From NCBI GenBank assembly GCA_964019335.1, contig OZ025648.1, forward strand, positions 868,001 to 932,000: a stretch of 64,000 bases of DNA. The letters run 5' to 3'. The notes below the pieces were generated by a model. The model saw only the letters and a program-made list of their open reading frames with translations. It searched no databases and was not told the DNA's origin. This document shows, in pieces, positions 55,390 through 63,751 of this stretch. A program made the translations under genes and the position numbers. Position 1 is the stretch's first letter. Every line of letters begins with the position of its first letter. This stretch comes from Diplonema japonicum. Taxonomy: Eukaryota; Euglenozoa; Diplonemea; Diplonemida; Diplonemidae.

Positions 55390-55391
<2 letters not shown>

Positions 55392-55887
55392 TTAATTCGA
55401 GCCGGGTTTTCAAGGGTGGGAGTGAAAATAATATTTCACTTTATATCACGCTCAACATTATATTCACTCCCAGCTTATAGAGAAATAAGGCCCAGGAGTG
55501 ACATAATGTACAGGAGTGATCTAATGTTACATTATGTCACTCCTAGAAACACAGAAAACTATGGGAAGAAAGCCTAAGGCGATGGGGAGGATTACACGTC
55601 TCAGGGGTGCTAGTCAGTCTGCTCAACCCATCCCAGAATCAAGATTCTGCAGTGGGCCCCCGCATCCACCATACATGCAACCTCAGATGGTTCCGGCGGT
55701 AGCGATGCACAGGATAAGCCTCGACATCAACATTAATGTTAAGACTGACGAGAACTGGTAACTTGAAATCCCCCTTGTAGCTTGTAATACCTAACCTTTT
55801 TTGCTGCCTCTCAGTTTTGATTTCTTCTTGTAACCTGTGCCCTGCACCTGTAACTTCCCACCCTTTCAAACCCGGCTCTTATTAAAT
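55390..55887. mobile_element. Terminal-inverted-repeat element, about 0.5 kb
   Basis: The left end (ATTTAATTCGAGCCGGGTTT at 55390) is an imperfect inverted copy of the right end, which runs AACCCGGCTC-like and then TTATTAAAT to 55887. The match spans about 35 nt with few changes. Internal inverted repeats include GGGAGTGAAAATAAT with ATTATATTCACTCCC (55418-55471) and AGGAGTGACATAATGT with ACATTATGTCACTCCT (55494-55544). The GGAGTGA motif is thus repeated subterminally. A small ORF (55561-55761) lies inside. This is the structure of a non-autonomous DNA transposon; no transposase is visible. Confidence 0.75.
55561..55761 (+). CDS. Small ORF inside the inverted-repeat element
   Basis: A 66-residue frame begins MGRKPKAMGRITRLRGASQS and ends DININVKTDENW. 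In-frame ATG 55534 would add nine residues. The N-terminus is basic and the middle is Pro/Gln-rich (PPHPPYMQPQMVP). It could be the first coding exon of a former transposase, a truncated accessory protein, or chance. Its ordinary codon mix, unlike the surrounding homopolymers, is the only positive evidence. No family is recognised. Confidence 0.35.
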   Translation: MGRKPKAMGRITRLRGASQSAQPIPESRFCSGPPHPPYMQPQMVPAVAMHRISLDININVKTDENW

Positions 55888-55896
55888 AAAACAACA

Positions 55897-56051
55897 TATT
55901 AAATGAAAATAAGTGCATTATTTCACTTGTGGTGGCGGGTTTAACTCGAAATTATTACTACACTCGCTACGCTCGTGAAGTAATTCGGATCTCTCTCGTT
56001 AAACCCCCTGCCACCACGCGTGAAATAATGCAATCTTATTTTCATTTAATA
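55897..56051. repeat. 155-bp imperfect palindrome (foldback/MITE-like)
   Basis: TATTAAATGAAAATAAG at the left is the reverse complement of CTTATTTTCATTTAATA at the right. Inside, GCATTATTTCAC faces GTGAAATAATGC, GTGGTGGC faces GCCACCAC, and GGTTTAAC faces GTTAAACC. The centre CTCGCTACGCTCG closes it. Nearly the whole span can form one hairpin. It abuts the inverted-repeat element at 55390-55887. Confidence 0.9.
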
Positions 56052-56633
56052 AATAGTTATTCTCTAACTGAACAAGTGGAATAAGAGGGGAAGGTAGAGG
56101 GTGTCAGGATATTTTTCTTTTTTTTTTTTTGCCACGGTGTTTTTCTCGAAGCCGTGTGCTGTGTAAATTACAACACCACCCTCCCCCCATTCTGTCATTC
56201 TTTCTCCGTTTCTCTACCCCTGTTTAAATAGTTAGTTGCATTGGCCAGACAGAAAAAGAAGAAGAAGAAGAAGAAGAAGAAGAAGACCTTAATCTCCACC
56301 CCCAAACCACACTATTACGCGGGCAAGTGCCGGTTTTTTTTCTCTTTTTTTTTCTCTTTTTTATTCCTGGAGAAGAAAAAAAAGGGGGGAGAGAAGAAAA
56401 GAAGAAGAGAGAAAAAGACACCCCCGGTTTTTTTTTCCCCCCATCTATACCTTCTTCTTTTTTTTTTCTTCAAACAAATGCCATACATTTTTTTTTCTCC
56501 ATGCGTTACGGGTTGTGTCTTGGTTCCCCCCCCTACCCCTCCTCTTCTATCCAATCACACTAGGACACAGGGTTCAAGAAAAAAAAGGGGAGAAAAAAAA
56601 AAAAAAAAACCGGGGTTCAAATTTGTGTATGTG
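56052..56633. other. Low-complexity spacer
   Basis: T-rich tracts, a (GAA)n run near 56252-56285 and C runs; no gene is seen upstream of the next start codon. Confidence 0.6.
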
Positions 56634-56890
56634 ATGTCTTGGATCAAGCATGTCGATGACTCAACTGGGAGAGAGTATTGGTACAGTCAGGAAACCTTTG
56701 AAAGCAGGTGGACGGACCCAGAGGAGGTCTGTGAAGTGAAAGAGGACAAGGTGGGAGAGGAGAGCGACGAGGAAAAAGCCGAGTACTTATTCACAAAGTA
56801 CGACGAAGACGAAGATGGGAAATGGCTGGAGGCGGAGGTCACGAAAGCGGTCCCATCGTTGAACCAAGAAGCTTACGAGATGGTATAAAC

Positions 56891-56937
<47 letters not shown>

Positions 56938-57149
56938 AGCGTTGCTCGCATCTTAAAGTCCCGTCTTCTGAAGGCTGGACGCGCCAAGATGTAATTGACA
57001 TGTATATGAATGAACCAGGCCGCCGTTCACTCAAATCTGATTACAAGTCAGCCAAGCAAGAGAAGATCCCAGAGGCGGTGATGATCGCAGCTGGTGCAGC
57101 GCCACCCCCTATTGTTGTGGATTCTTTCCCCCCACCACAGACCCGGCAG

Positions 57150-57181
<32 letters not shown>

Positions 57182-57555
57182 CCCTCTCTCAATTTTTACA
57201 GAATTTGATGATAAGCGGGTCCACACGAGCGCCGGCGAAGAGAAAAATGAATTCTAAAAAGAAGAAGTCAAGCAAGGATGTGCTGGAGACCCCGCTCAAA
57301 GAAGATTTGACGTGCTCCGAGGAACTCATCAACTATTATGACGCTCTTCTGCTTCAGAATTTCGTGCAGCAAGAGCAACTCAAGCACATCACCCTGTCGG
57401 CTCTCACACAAGCGAGCATGGCACACTGCCACCCCCACCCCCACCCCCAGCAGATTGATCAGTGCAAAAGAAAATTTAAGAAACAATCAATGCCGGCTCC
57501 AACTATAGCCGCCTTGGCAGCATCTGATCATGCTATCGTCCCCCTCGCACCGTGA
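56634..57555 (+). CDS. WW-domain plus EF-hand-like protein
   Basis: Exons 56634-56882, 56940-57149 and 57202-57555 give 270 residues. A WW domain opens the protein (WIKHVDDSTGREYWYSQ, then the second Trp in ESRWTDPEE), which would bind proline-rich ligands. An acidic segment and a single EF-hand-like loop (YDEDEDGKWLEAEV) follow. Exon 2 continues as a helical/disordered region with a proline cluster. Exon 3 holds a Lys-rich stretch, a helix (LLLQNFVQQEQLKHITLSAL) and a (HP)n run near residue 224. The first intron is about 45 A residues between GTATAAACC and CAG; the second is mostly T. Family unrecognised; the WW/EF-hand pairing is unusual. Confidence 0.75.
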
Positions 57556-57559
57556 AGGG

Positions 57560-57592
<33 letters not shown>

Positions 57593-57690
57593 TTCCCACA
57601 CATACCCCTTGCCTTCCCCCACGCTTTTTATCTCTTTAATTGACACACCTTGCAGAATTTTTTTTTTTCTTTTAGGATTTTTAGGATTGG

Positions 57691-57740
57691 GGGTGGAAAG
57701 TCCACCCTACAGTTAACGTGCGCACCGTCACGTGCGCACC
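57691..57740. repeat. Hairpin and 11-bp tandem repeat
   Basis: GGGTGGA (57691-57697) pairs with TCCACCC (57701-57707) around AAG. ACGTGCGCACC then occurs twice, at 57716-57726 and 57730-57740, with GTC between; each copy contains the palindrome GTGCGCAC. Confidence 0.8.
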
Positions 57741-58912
57741 GCCCGCTCCAGGGACTTGGTGTTTCACTGGGCTCTGCAGTACAAAAACCCTTTAAAGAAT
57801 CCTAAGAAACTTGGGCTTTTTTTTTTCTTTTTTTTGGTGGGCCGTTGTTAACCACTTCGTTTCCTATCATTGTGATTTTTTTTTTTTAATTCTTTTTTGC
57901 CAATACTAAAAATCCTAGCCTAAAATTCTTTTTCGGTTGCAAGGCATTCATGCATTTTCTAGTCGAAAAAGCAGTCTTTTTTTTTTTCTTCTTCTTCTTT
58001 TTTTCTTCTCTCTTGCATCATGGAGGTGAAACGTTAAAAAGAAAGTTTTGATGGGGGGGAGGACCCCCCCTTCGTATGATGCACATCCTTACTCGGCACA
58101 AAAAAAGAAATAAAAGTCTATGAACAATGAGCCATAAATGTACCCCTGATTACGGGGCAATTGACTCTAGAAAAAAAAATACCCCCCCCTTGTTTATATT
58201 TCTATTGCAATGCTTGCTGCTACCACTACTTGAATCTGTATTCAGTTGCAAACAAAATAACGAAAACACACAAAAAAAACAAAACAAAAAAAAAATACAA
58301 AGCGAAACAGAAGGAAAAAAAATGAGAACTGTCATTTGTGCCGGGTAAGGAATATTTTCCACTTTTTTTTTTGAATTCTTTCAACGTAACGAACAAACGG
58401 GACCTAACTTCTTTTTTCTTTTTTAAAGAAGAGAAAAAGAATGGGGGGGAGGGGGGAGGGGGCTTTAAGTATTTTAAGTGCAGTGCCAAAAAAGAATGGG
58501 GGGGAGGGGAGTGAAAAAAAAACTCGTGGGGAGTTGAGGACTGATCAGGGATGTGCAGCGGGCCAGAAGATACAAGCTGGTTGTGAATTCTGCATTTTTT
58601 TTTTCTTTTCTTTTTTCTTTTTTTCCACGACGTGTGTTTTTGCAGTCGTTATTGTGAATATTCGTTAAGGATGGGAAAGAAAAGAAGGAAAAAGAAAAGA
58701 AGAAGGGGGGGGGGAACACCGAGACGGGGAAGCGATCAGCTAGTTTAACTTGACACTGACTGGGAGAGAGGTAATGAGCACACAGCCATCTCTGCTTTGC
58801 CACGGGGGTATCATGGGGGATTCTCTTTGGCGGCAGGCAAGGGGTAGGAAGACCTCACCTCTCCTTAATTCCATTATTTATTTATTTTCTCTCGCCTTGG
58901 TGTGGTTTTTAC

Positions 58913-59015
58913 TGTATATGTAAAAAAAAACAAAAAATCACCGGAAGGAAAAATGTCCGAAAGCCCTGGCCGACTGGATGATTTTTCCTTCCGGTAATTT
59001 TTTTTTCGTTTTACA
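58913..59015. repeat. Inverted repeat with 15-bp perfect core arms
   Basis: ACCGGAAGGAAAAAT (58940-58954) and ATTTTTCCTTCCGGT (58981-58995) are exact reverse complements around a 26-nt loop. The A-rich left and T-rich right flanks extend the pairing imperfectly to CTGTA...TACAG. It lies just upstream of the element tail at 59029. Confidence 0.9.
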
Positions 59016-59028
59016 GTTTTTTTTTTTA

Positions 59029-59065
59029 AGGCGTCCTGCCACATACCGCAGGTACCCTTAAATGT

Positions 59066-59068
<3 letters not shown>
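59029..59068 (+). repeat. Conserved element tail, copy 3 of 3
   Basis: AGGCGTCCTGCCACATACCG then CAGGTACCCTTAAATGTCT, a diverged copy of 23670-23711 and 51503-51543, followed by a 35-nt T run. Confidence 0.75.
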
Positions 59069-59100
<32 letters not shown>

Positions 59101-60249
59101 CTCTAACTTAACCTGTTGCACACAGCGCCTCATCATGGATTACAAAGTGGGCATAACCAGTACTCATGCCTACTGAGTTCGAAACTTAGGCTTGTCAAGG
59201 AGGCAAACCCGTTCCATGGAATGCTCCGTGCTACCACCTCGCCCAAAATTACCCTTCAGAGACGAAGGCTGCAGTGTGCATCAGGTTAAAAGAAAAGGAT
59301 ATGGGGGTGGGTGGGGTGGGTACTTTTTTCTGTTTTATTTACAACCATTAACGTTTTCGTGCTTTTACCGGGCCCTGACTTCAATTTTGGGTGATAAAAA
59401 ACACAAATTGGTTATCGACTAGGATTCCCCCCCCTTTTTTTTTCTTTTGTTTCCACCGCGGGTTTTCGTTCACTTTTTCAGAAAACACCGCTCCCCTTCC
59501 ACTCCAAGGTATCTCTCGATGTGCCAGCTTGGAGTTTGAGAACCACTGTTTCCCAGGACTTGCATCAGGCTTTTCGCAATTCGAAAAACCTTGTTCTTTC
59601 ACTTATGGGCCGAAAAATGGCCCGGTCTTGTTCCTCAGTGAATGCAGGAGCATGCATTCTATTGCAGAACAGCGTGTGCATAGTTTACTGTAAACGGTGG
59701 GTTCAAACTTGGAGTCACCGGAGATTATCAACCCCTTTGAGGAATTACTGAAAACGTTGTGTCCCCTTTTCTTTTAAATGCTTTCCTTCTTCTTCTTTCC
59801 TTCCCCCCCCATCCAACACAAGCAGGTTTGACATAAGGTTACTCCTGTGAATCTGGTTAAAAACTCCCCCAAAGTAATTTGCATGAAAACTAACAACAAA
59901 AAGAGAAAAAAAGGAGACTACAGCATGCTTTGTGCCAGCAAACCAAGGACTTCAACACGGGACCTAATTCGCCAATTTAATTTCCGCTTGGAGGGCCTGT
60001 GGCGCAGCTACTAAATTCGGATACAATAGCCAACACAAACCTAGCGCATGCTGGTACAGCGATCCTTTGCTCCTCACCAGATCCTTTCCCATGTGAAAAC
60101 AGAAGAGTTTCTAAGGCTTTTTTTTTTTGTTGAGTTTTTTTTTTTCTTTTAAACCCTCATTTCTTTTCCCCACTTCTTTACTACACTATTTTAGTCTGCA
60201 AACGACGCCTATGTTGGATTCGCCATCTGCACCCCCTATCCTTTCGTCA

Positions 60250-60321
60250 GCGGTTTTCGTATAGTGGTTAGTACACTTCGTTGTGGCCGAAGAAACCCGA
60301 GTTCGATTCTCGGAAGCCGCT
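60250..60321 (+). tRNA. tRNA-His (GTG)
   Basis: The 72-nt sequence folds as a cloverleaf. The acceptor stem is GCGGTTT with AAGCCGC (one G-T pair). The D arm reads TAGTGGTTAGTA, matching the internal A box. The anticodon stem CTTCG/CGAAG encloses the loop TTGTGGC with anticodon GTG. The T stem CCGAG/CTCGG encloses TTCGATT. TTTTTT at 60324-60329 is a Pol III terminator. The discriminator position is T, whereas eukaryotic tRNA-His normally has A or C. No intron is present. It lies 29 nt upstream of the next ATG. Confidence 0.93.
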
Positions 60322-60350
60322 AGTTTTTTCATTTAAAAAACCCCCCAGGA

Positions 60351-61994
60351 ATGGTGAAAAATGCACCAGCAGAAAATGCTGTCTCCGTGAGAGCAGGTGT
60401 CACAGTGGTGCCTCCGGGAAATATTCCCTCACCACCCGAAGGTCTAGGGGAATGTGTGAGTTCTCGCGATGCGTTATGGGAACATGTATTCGTATTGGCC
60501 CCCAAGTTAGTGAGGTTTAATAAGAGGAATATGGATGGCATCAGGCATCCGAGGCGATGCCACAAGACATGGGGCGAGCAGTTTTACCCAAGTAAGAGTT
60601 TGAATAAAGAAGTAGAGGGTGGTGAGGACCGAACACGGTGGGCGATTGTGGGAGAGGAACATGCAAAGGCGTTGACAGAAGAACATTCTCGTTTGAAAAG
60701 CGAGATCATGGAATCATTTGAATTCATGACGATATGCAAAAGATGGTGGGTGCGACTCTCGAACGACGTGGATGCAACTTTAGCGGAGAGCTTCGTGCTC
60801 TCGAAGCTAGGGTATTGTTATATTGAAACACGCATGCTGTTTGAATTGTGCGGACCTGTTTCTGTACTGGAGTCTATTGATGCCATGGAGGCAGACTTCC
60901 TCCATGATCGAGACCACACTGACGGCGTAGCGTTTGACCGATACTGCCATTCTCTCTTTGAAGTCATCGACACTTGGACTTCTACCACTGCCCCTGAAGA
61001 GTACATCGCACTTCTTGCCGACCTCTACCTTCGTGTCTTCGAGGAGGATCCCTTGAATGAACTGGACGAAGAGGTCATTGCTCTCCAAAAAGTCGTTGTT
61101 CTCACCGAAGCGGGGCAGCGCAAAAAGATAGCCGAGTGGGAAATGAACCGGCTTGAAAAAAGCTCGAAACGGCACCTACAAACTCAAACTTTGAAAGGGA
61201 CATTGGCGCCCGTGACATCTCCGCTCGATTCCCCATTGGAACGCGTCAAAATGGTGCCCAAAGGACAGAAAAAAGGAATTGCTGGTTTGCTGCCAACGTC
61301 GCCTCAACACAAACCTATCTTTCCAGAATTGGGCGACACAATGTCAAGTGCAGTGAGCAGAGCCACCCTCACACCTGTGGTCCCTTCGTTGCAGCTGTTC
61401 AGTTTGGCAACACCGCCGCAGAAATTAGAAAGACGAGCGTCCCAATCTTTAAGAAGGGGTTCGGTTCTCCGCATGGCCAGTGTGTCCTCATCGACGGGAA
61501 AAGCAATTACCGCAATTAATGGTGTGGCCAAGGAACCGTCTTATGCTGTGTCGGTGCATGAACAGCAAGAAGAAGTTGTATCGCTCCCAATGGTAGACGA
61601 TGAGTTTAAAGACGCGTTTTTCGAACCTTCTCCCCCGTCCAGCTCGGCTCCTAGCGAGTCAACGCGGGTTAAAAAGCACAACGAAGATGTTGAAGCAGCG
61701 CAGATTGCTGTTACAAGGCGAAATGTGTCTCAAAAGAATAAGCCCCGTACACTACCGGTTAAACGTCTTCGAGGCGCTTGGCGGCCTCCTCCATTTATCA
61801 AAGCTGGCCAAGCCAGCTCCAATTGCGAAACTTCCCCCCACGTTACATTGCCTCACAAACTTGGCGGTGTGGGCACCTTCTATTTAGGACGAAAGAAGGT
61901 ACGAAGTTCTGTCAAGGTAATTCCATATGCGACATACCCCCCTGCTGCTGCTGAGCCCGCTTACCCGGACACAATTGGGGATACTTTTAGTTAG
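60351..61994 (+). CDS. EF-hand-like protist protein, possibly ciliary
   Basis: Single exon, 547 residues. The segment at about residues 120-235 (ICKRWWVRLSNDVD, then MEADFLHDRDHTDGVAFD, SLFEVIDTWTSTTAPEEYI) follows a pattern I know from ciliate, algal and trypanosome proteins: an EF-hand-like helix pair with D-W-E-x-D...F..SLFELADLWT..V...EY. The remaining two thirds are Ser/Pro/Lys-rich and probably disordered, with a Pro-rich end (WRPPPFIKAG). A CAG site sits only 2 nt before the ATG, and the tRNA-His ends just upstream. No enzyme motif is visible; a ciliary role is a guess from the domain pattern. Confidence 0.7.
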   Translation: MVKNAPAENAVSVRAGVTVVPPGNIPSPPEGLGECVSSRDALWEHVFVLAPKLVRFNKRNMDGIRHPRRCHKTWGEQFYPSKSLNKEVEGGEDRTRWAIVGEEHAKALTEEHSRLKSEIMESFEFMTICKRWWVRLSNDVDATLAESFVLSKLGYCYIETRMLFELCGPVSVLESIDAMEADFLHDRDHTDGVAFDRYCHSLFEVIDTWTSTTAPEEYIALLADLYLRVFEEDPLNELDEEVIALQKVVVLTEAGQRKKIAEWEMNRLEKSSKRHLQTQTLKGTLAPVTSPLDSPLERVKMVPKGQKKGIAGLLPTSPQHKPIFPELGDTMSSAVSRATLTPVVPSLQLFSLATPPQKLERRASQSLRRGSVLRMASVSSSTGKAITAINGVAKEPSYAVSVHEQQEEVVSLPMVDDEFKDAFFEPSPPSSSAPSESTRVKKHNEDVEAAQIAVTRRNVSQKNKPRTLPVKRLRGAWRPPPFIKAGQASSNCETSPHVTLPHKLGGVGTFYLGRKKVRSSVKVIPYATYPPAAAEPAYPDTIGDTFS

Positions 61995-62116
61995 TTTTTT
62001 CTTTTTTTTTTTTATGTGTTTTGAAACACTGAAAAATTCTCACCCGTCAAAAGCAAAAAAAACAAAAAAAAACAAAAACAAAAGGAGAAGAAAAAAAAAA
62101 AAGGAAAATAAAGGAA

Positions 62117-63751
62117 ATGGAAGTGCTGTTATTAGCGATGCTTGTTGTAGGGGTGTCCGCTGAGGACGCGTGTTGGGAGGAAAAGAAAAATATGTACATG
62201 TCGTGTTTCGCCGCGGATGACGACACCCAAGGGAGCTTGGACGAGATGCAGAAGAAGTGCATTGATCTGGAAGACGCTTGCTTGGGTGTGACCTGCTCGA
62301 AAGAACAAAAGTGCAGCATGAGACACCACCGCAGGGAGGGCTGTGAGGGAGGCAAGTTCTTAGACGAATCGAAGGTGGAGGAGACCACGTACGTGAAGGT
62401 CTGCAAAGTCAACGAGCACAAGTGGGACATATACCCCCACAAAGTATGTCATTATGTCAAAAACCCTTAAACCAAAACTAAAACCAGTACATCCCATGCT
62501 ACGCCAAAGATGACCAGGAAGTAGGTGAACTTCTTGAGAGGAAGATCCGTTGCTCTGAGATGGGCGATGAATGCGTGGGTGTGACATGCGGCTCGAAGGA
62601 CGGTGGCACCACCACCTTCAACTGCACCGTCCGCGACCACACAGCAGGCTGCAAGGGTGGTCTTGCCGACCCCCTCGCTGACTCGGAGGATGAGGTCTCG
62701 TTCGTCATGGTATGTTGAAACAACCAAAAAAAAAATTATATTTCTTAGGACCCCATTGTGTTCCCCACCACCATACCCGCCACTAACGCACCTCCTATTG
62801 GCGAGTCCTGCCGTTTTGAGGTTCACGACAAGTCCTCCTTCACCTGCAACCCTCCCGATGTTAACGCCAAGAGGATGACCCTAAAGGAGGCGCAGCAGCA
62901 GTGTGTTACCATGAAGGACCCTCAGCAAGGGGGGTTTTGCAACGGTGTTGAGTGCACATCATGGGATGGCGAGCTTGAGACATGCCTCCCGCACATGCAC
63001 TGCGTTGCGGAGGGTCAGCAGATGCTGAAGGTCAGCACAAGCGTGGTCCACATTAAGAAGTGTTCCGACGGGAAATTTTGCACCGACCCGTGCAACGCCA
63101 AGGAAGAGTTCAAAAACCACGTATGCGAGAACGACTGCGACTGTGGAGGCGTCAGGTACTGCTCTGAGTCTGGGTACTGCAAAAACCCCACGGGTCTCTC
63201 ACCATTCGAGGAGCTGTGCATCACGGACCATGATTGCATCTTCGAGAAGCACACAAACAAGTACATGAAGTGTGAAGCCTCCGCTTCCACTGGTAAGGAC
63301 AAGATGACTCTTGAAGAGGCTCAGAAAGTATGCAAAGAGATGAAAGGCCTCTGCGCTGCCGTCACTTGCGTAAAGAATGAGTGTTCTCTGCGTAACCACA
63401 TGTTGGACACGTGTAACGAGCCGCATGGTCTTTTCTTCAACCAAGGTGAGGACACCTATCTGAAATGCTGTGGACCTGAGAAGGAGAAGCGGTGCCCTGG
63501 AGGAACTAGCAGCGGGTCCAGCAATGGCCACACGGGTTTTTTGGTTTTCTTGGTGATTTGTCTCATTGCTGGTGTGGCTGTGCTTGCCTACTGGAACCGC
63601 CAGATGGCCAAGGACTACATAGCCCCAAACACCTTTAATGCTGTTCCTCAGGACGAGGAGGTGTGTACTTTTTTTTTTTTCTCACTTCCACAAAATATGA
63701 CAGGCTGACAACAACTGGGTGATTGATGACACTAAGGAAGACGACGAGTAG
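62117..63751 (+). CDS. Cys-rich type I membrane protein with about four PAN-like repeats
   Basis: Exons 62117-62443, 62488-62709, 62749-63660 and 63704-63751 give 502 residues. It has a signal peptide (MEVLLLAMLVVGVSAEDA) and an ectodomain of about four homologous Cys-rich units. Each has the pattern TL.EAQ..C..M...C.GVTC....C.LR.....GC, seen clearly as CLGVTCSKEQKC, CVGVTCGSKDG, FCNGVECTSW and CAAVTCVKNEC. The pattern is like the PAN/apple or WSC type fold. A membrane helix (FLVFLVICLIAGVAVLAYW) and a short acidic tail (DDTKEDDE) follow. A surface or secretory-pathway receptor is likely; ligand unknown. The last intron (GTGTGT...GACAG) joins the acidic tail. Confidence 0.75.

Larger units (their letters stand above)
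57556..60249. other. 2.7-kb gene-poor region
   Basis: Mixture of homopolymer tracts and unique islands. Noted inside are the hairpin and direct repeat at 57691-57740, an inverted repeat at 58913-59015 and the element tail at 59029-59068. Reading frames here (the longest about 100 codons near 59391-59693) show no recognisable protein. Islands at 59120-59290, 59500-59760 and 59930-60110 have normal base composition and could be decayed elements. Confidence 0.5.

Noticed and set aside
58127-58348. 73-codon frame
   Set aside because: Half of it is Lys/Asn encoded by A runs.
59391-59751. Two overlapping frames of 76-100 codons
   Set aside because: No recognisable protein, no splice support and they conflict with each other; possibly decayed element sequence.
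57994-60060. Second tRNA-like sequence near 59995-60045
   Set aside because: No cloverleaf: acceptor and T stems do not pair and there is no B box.
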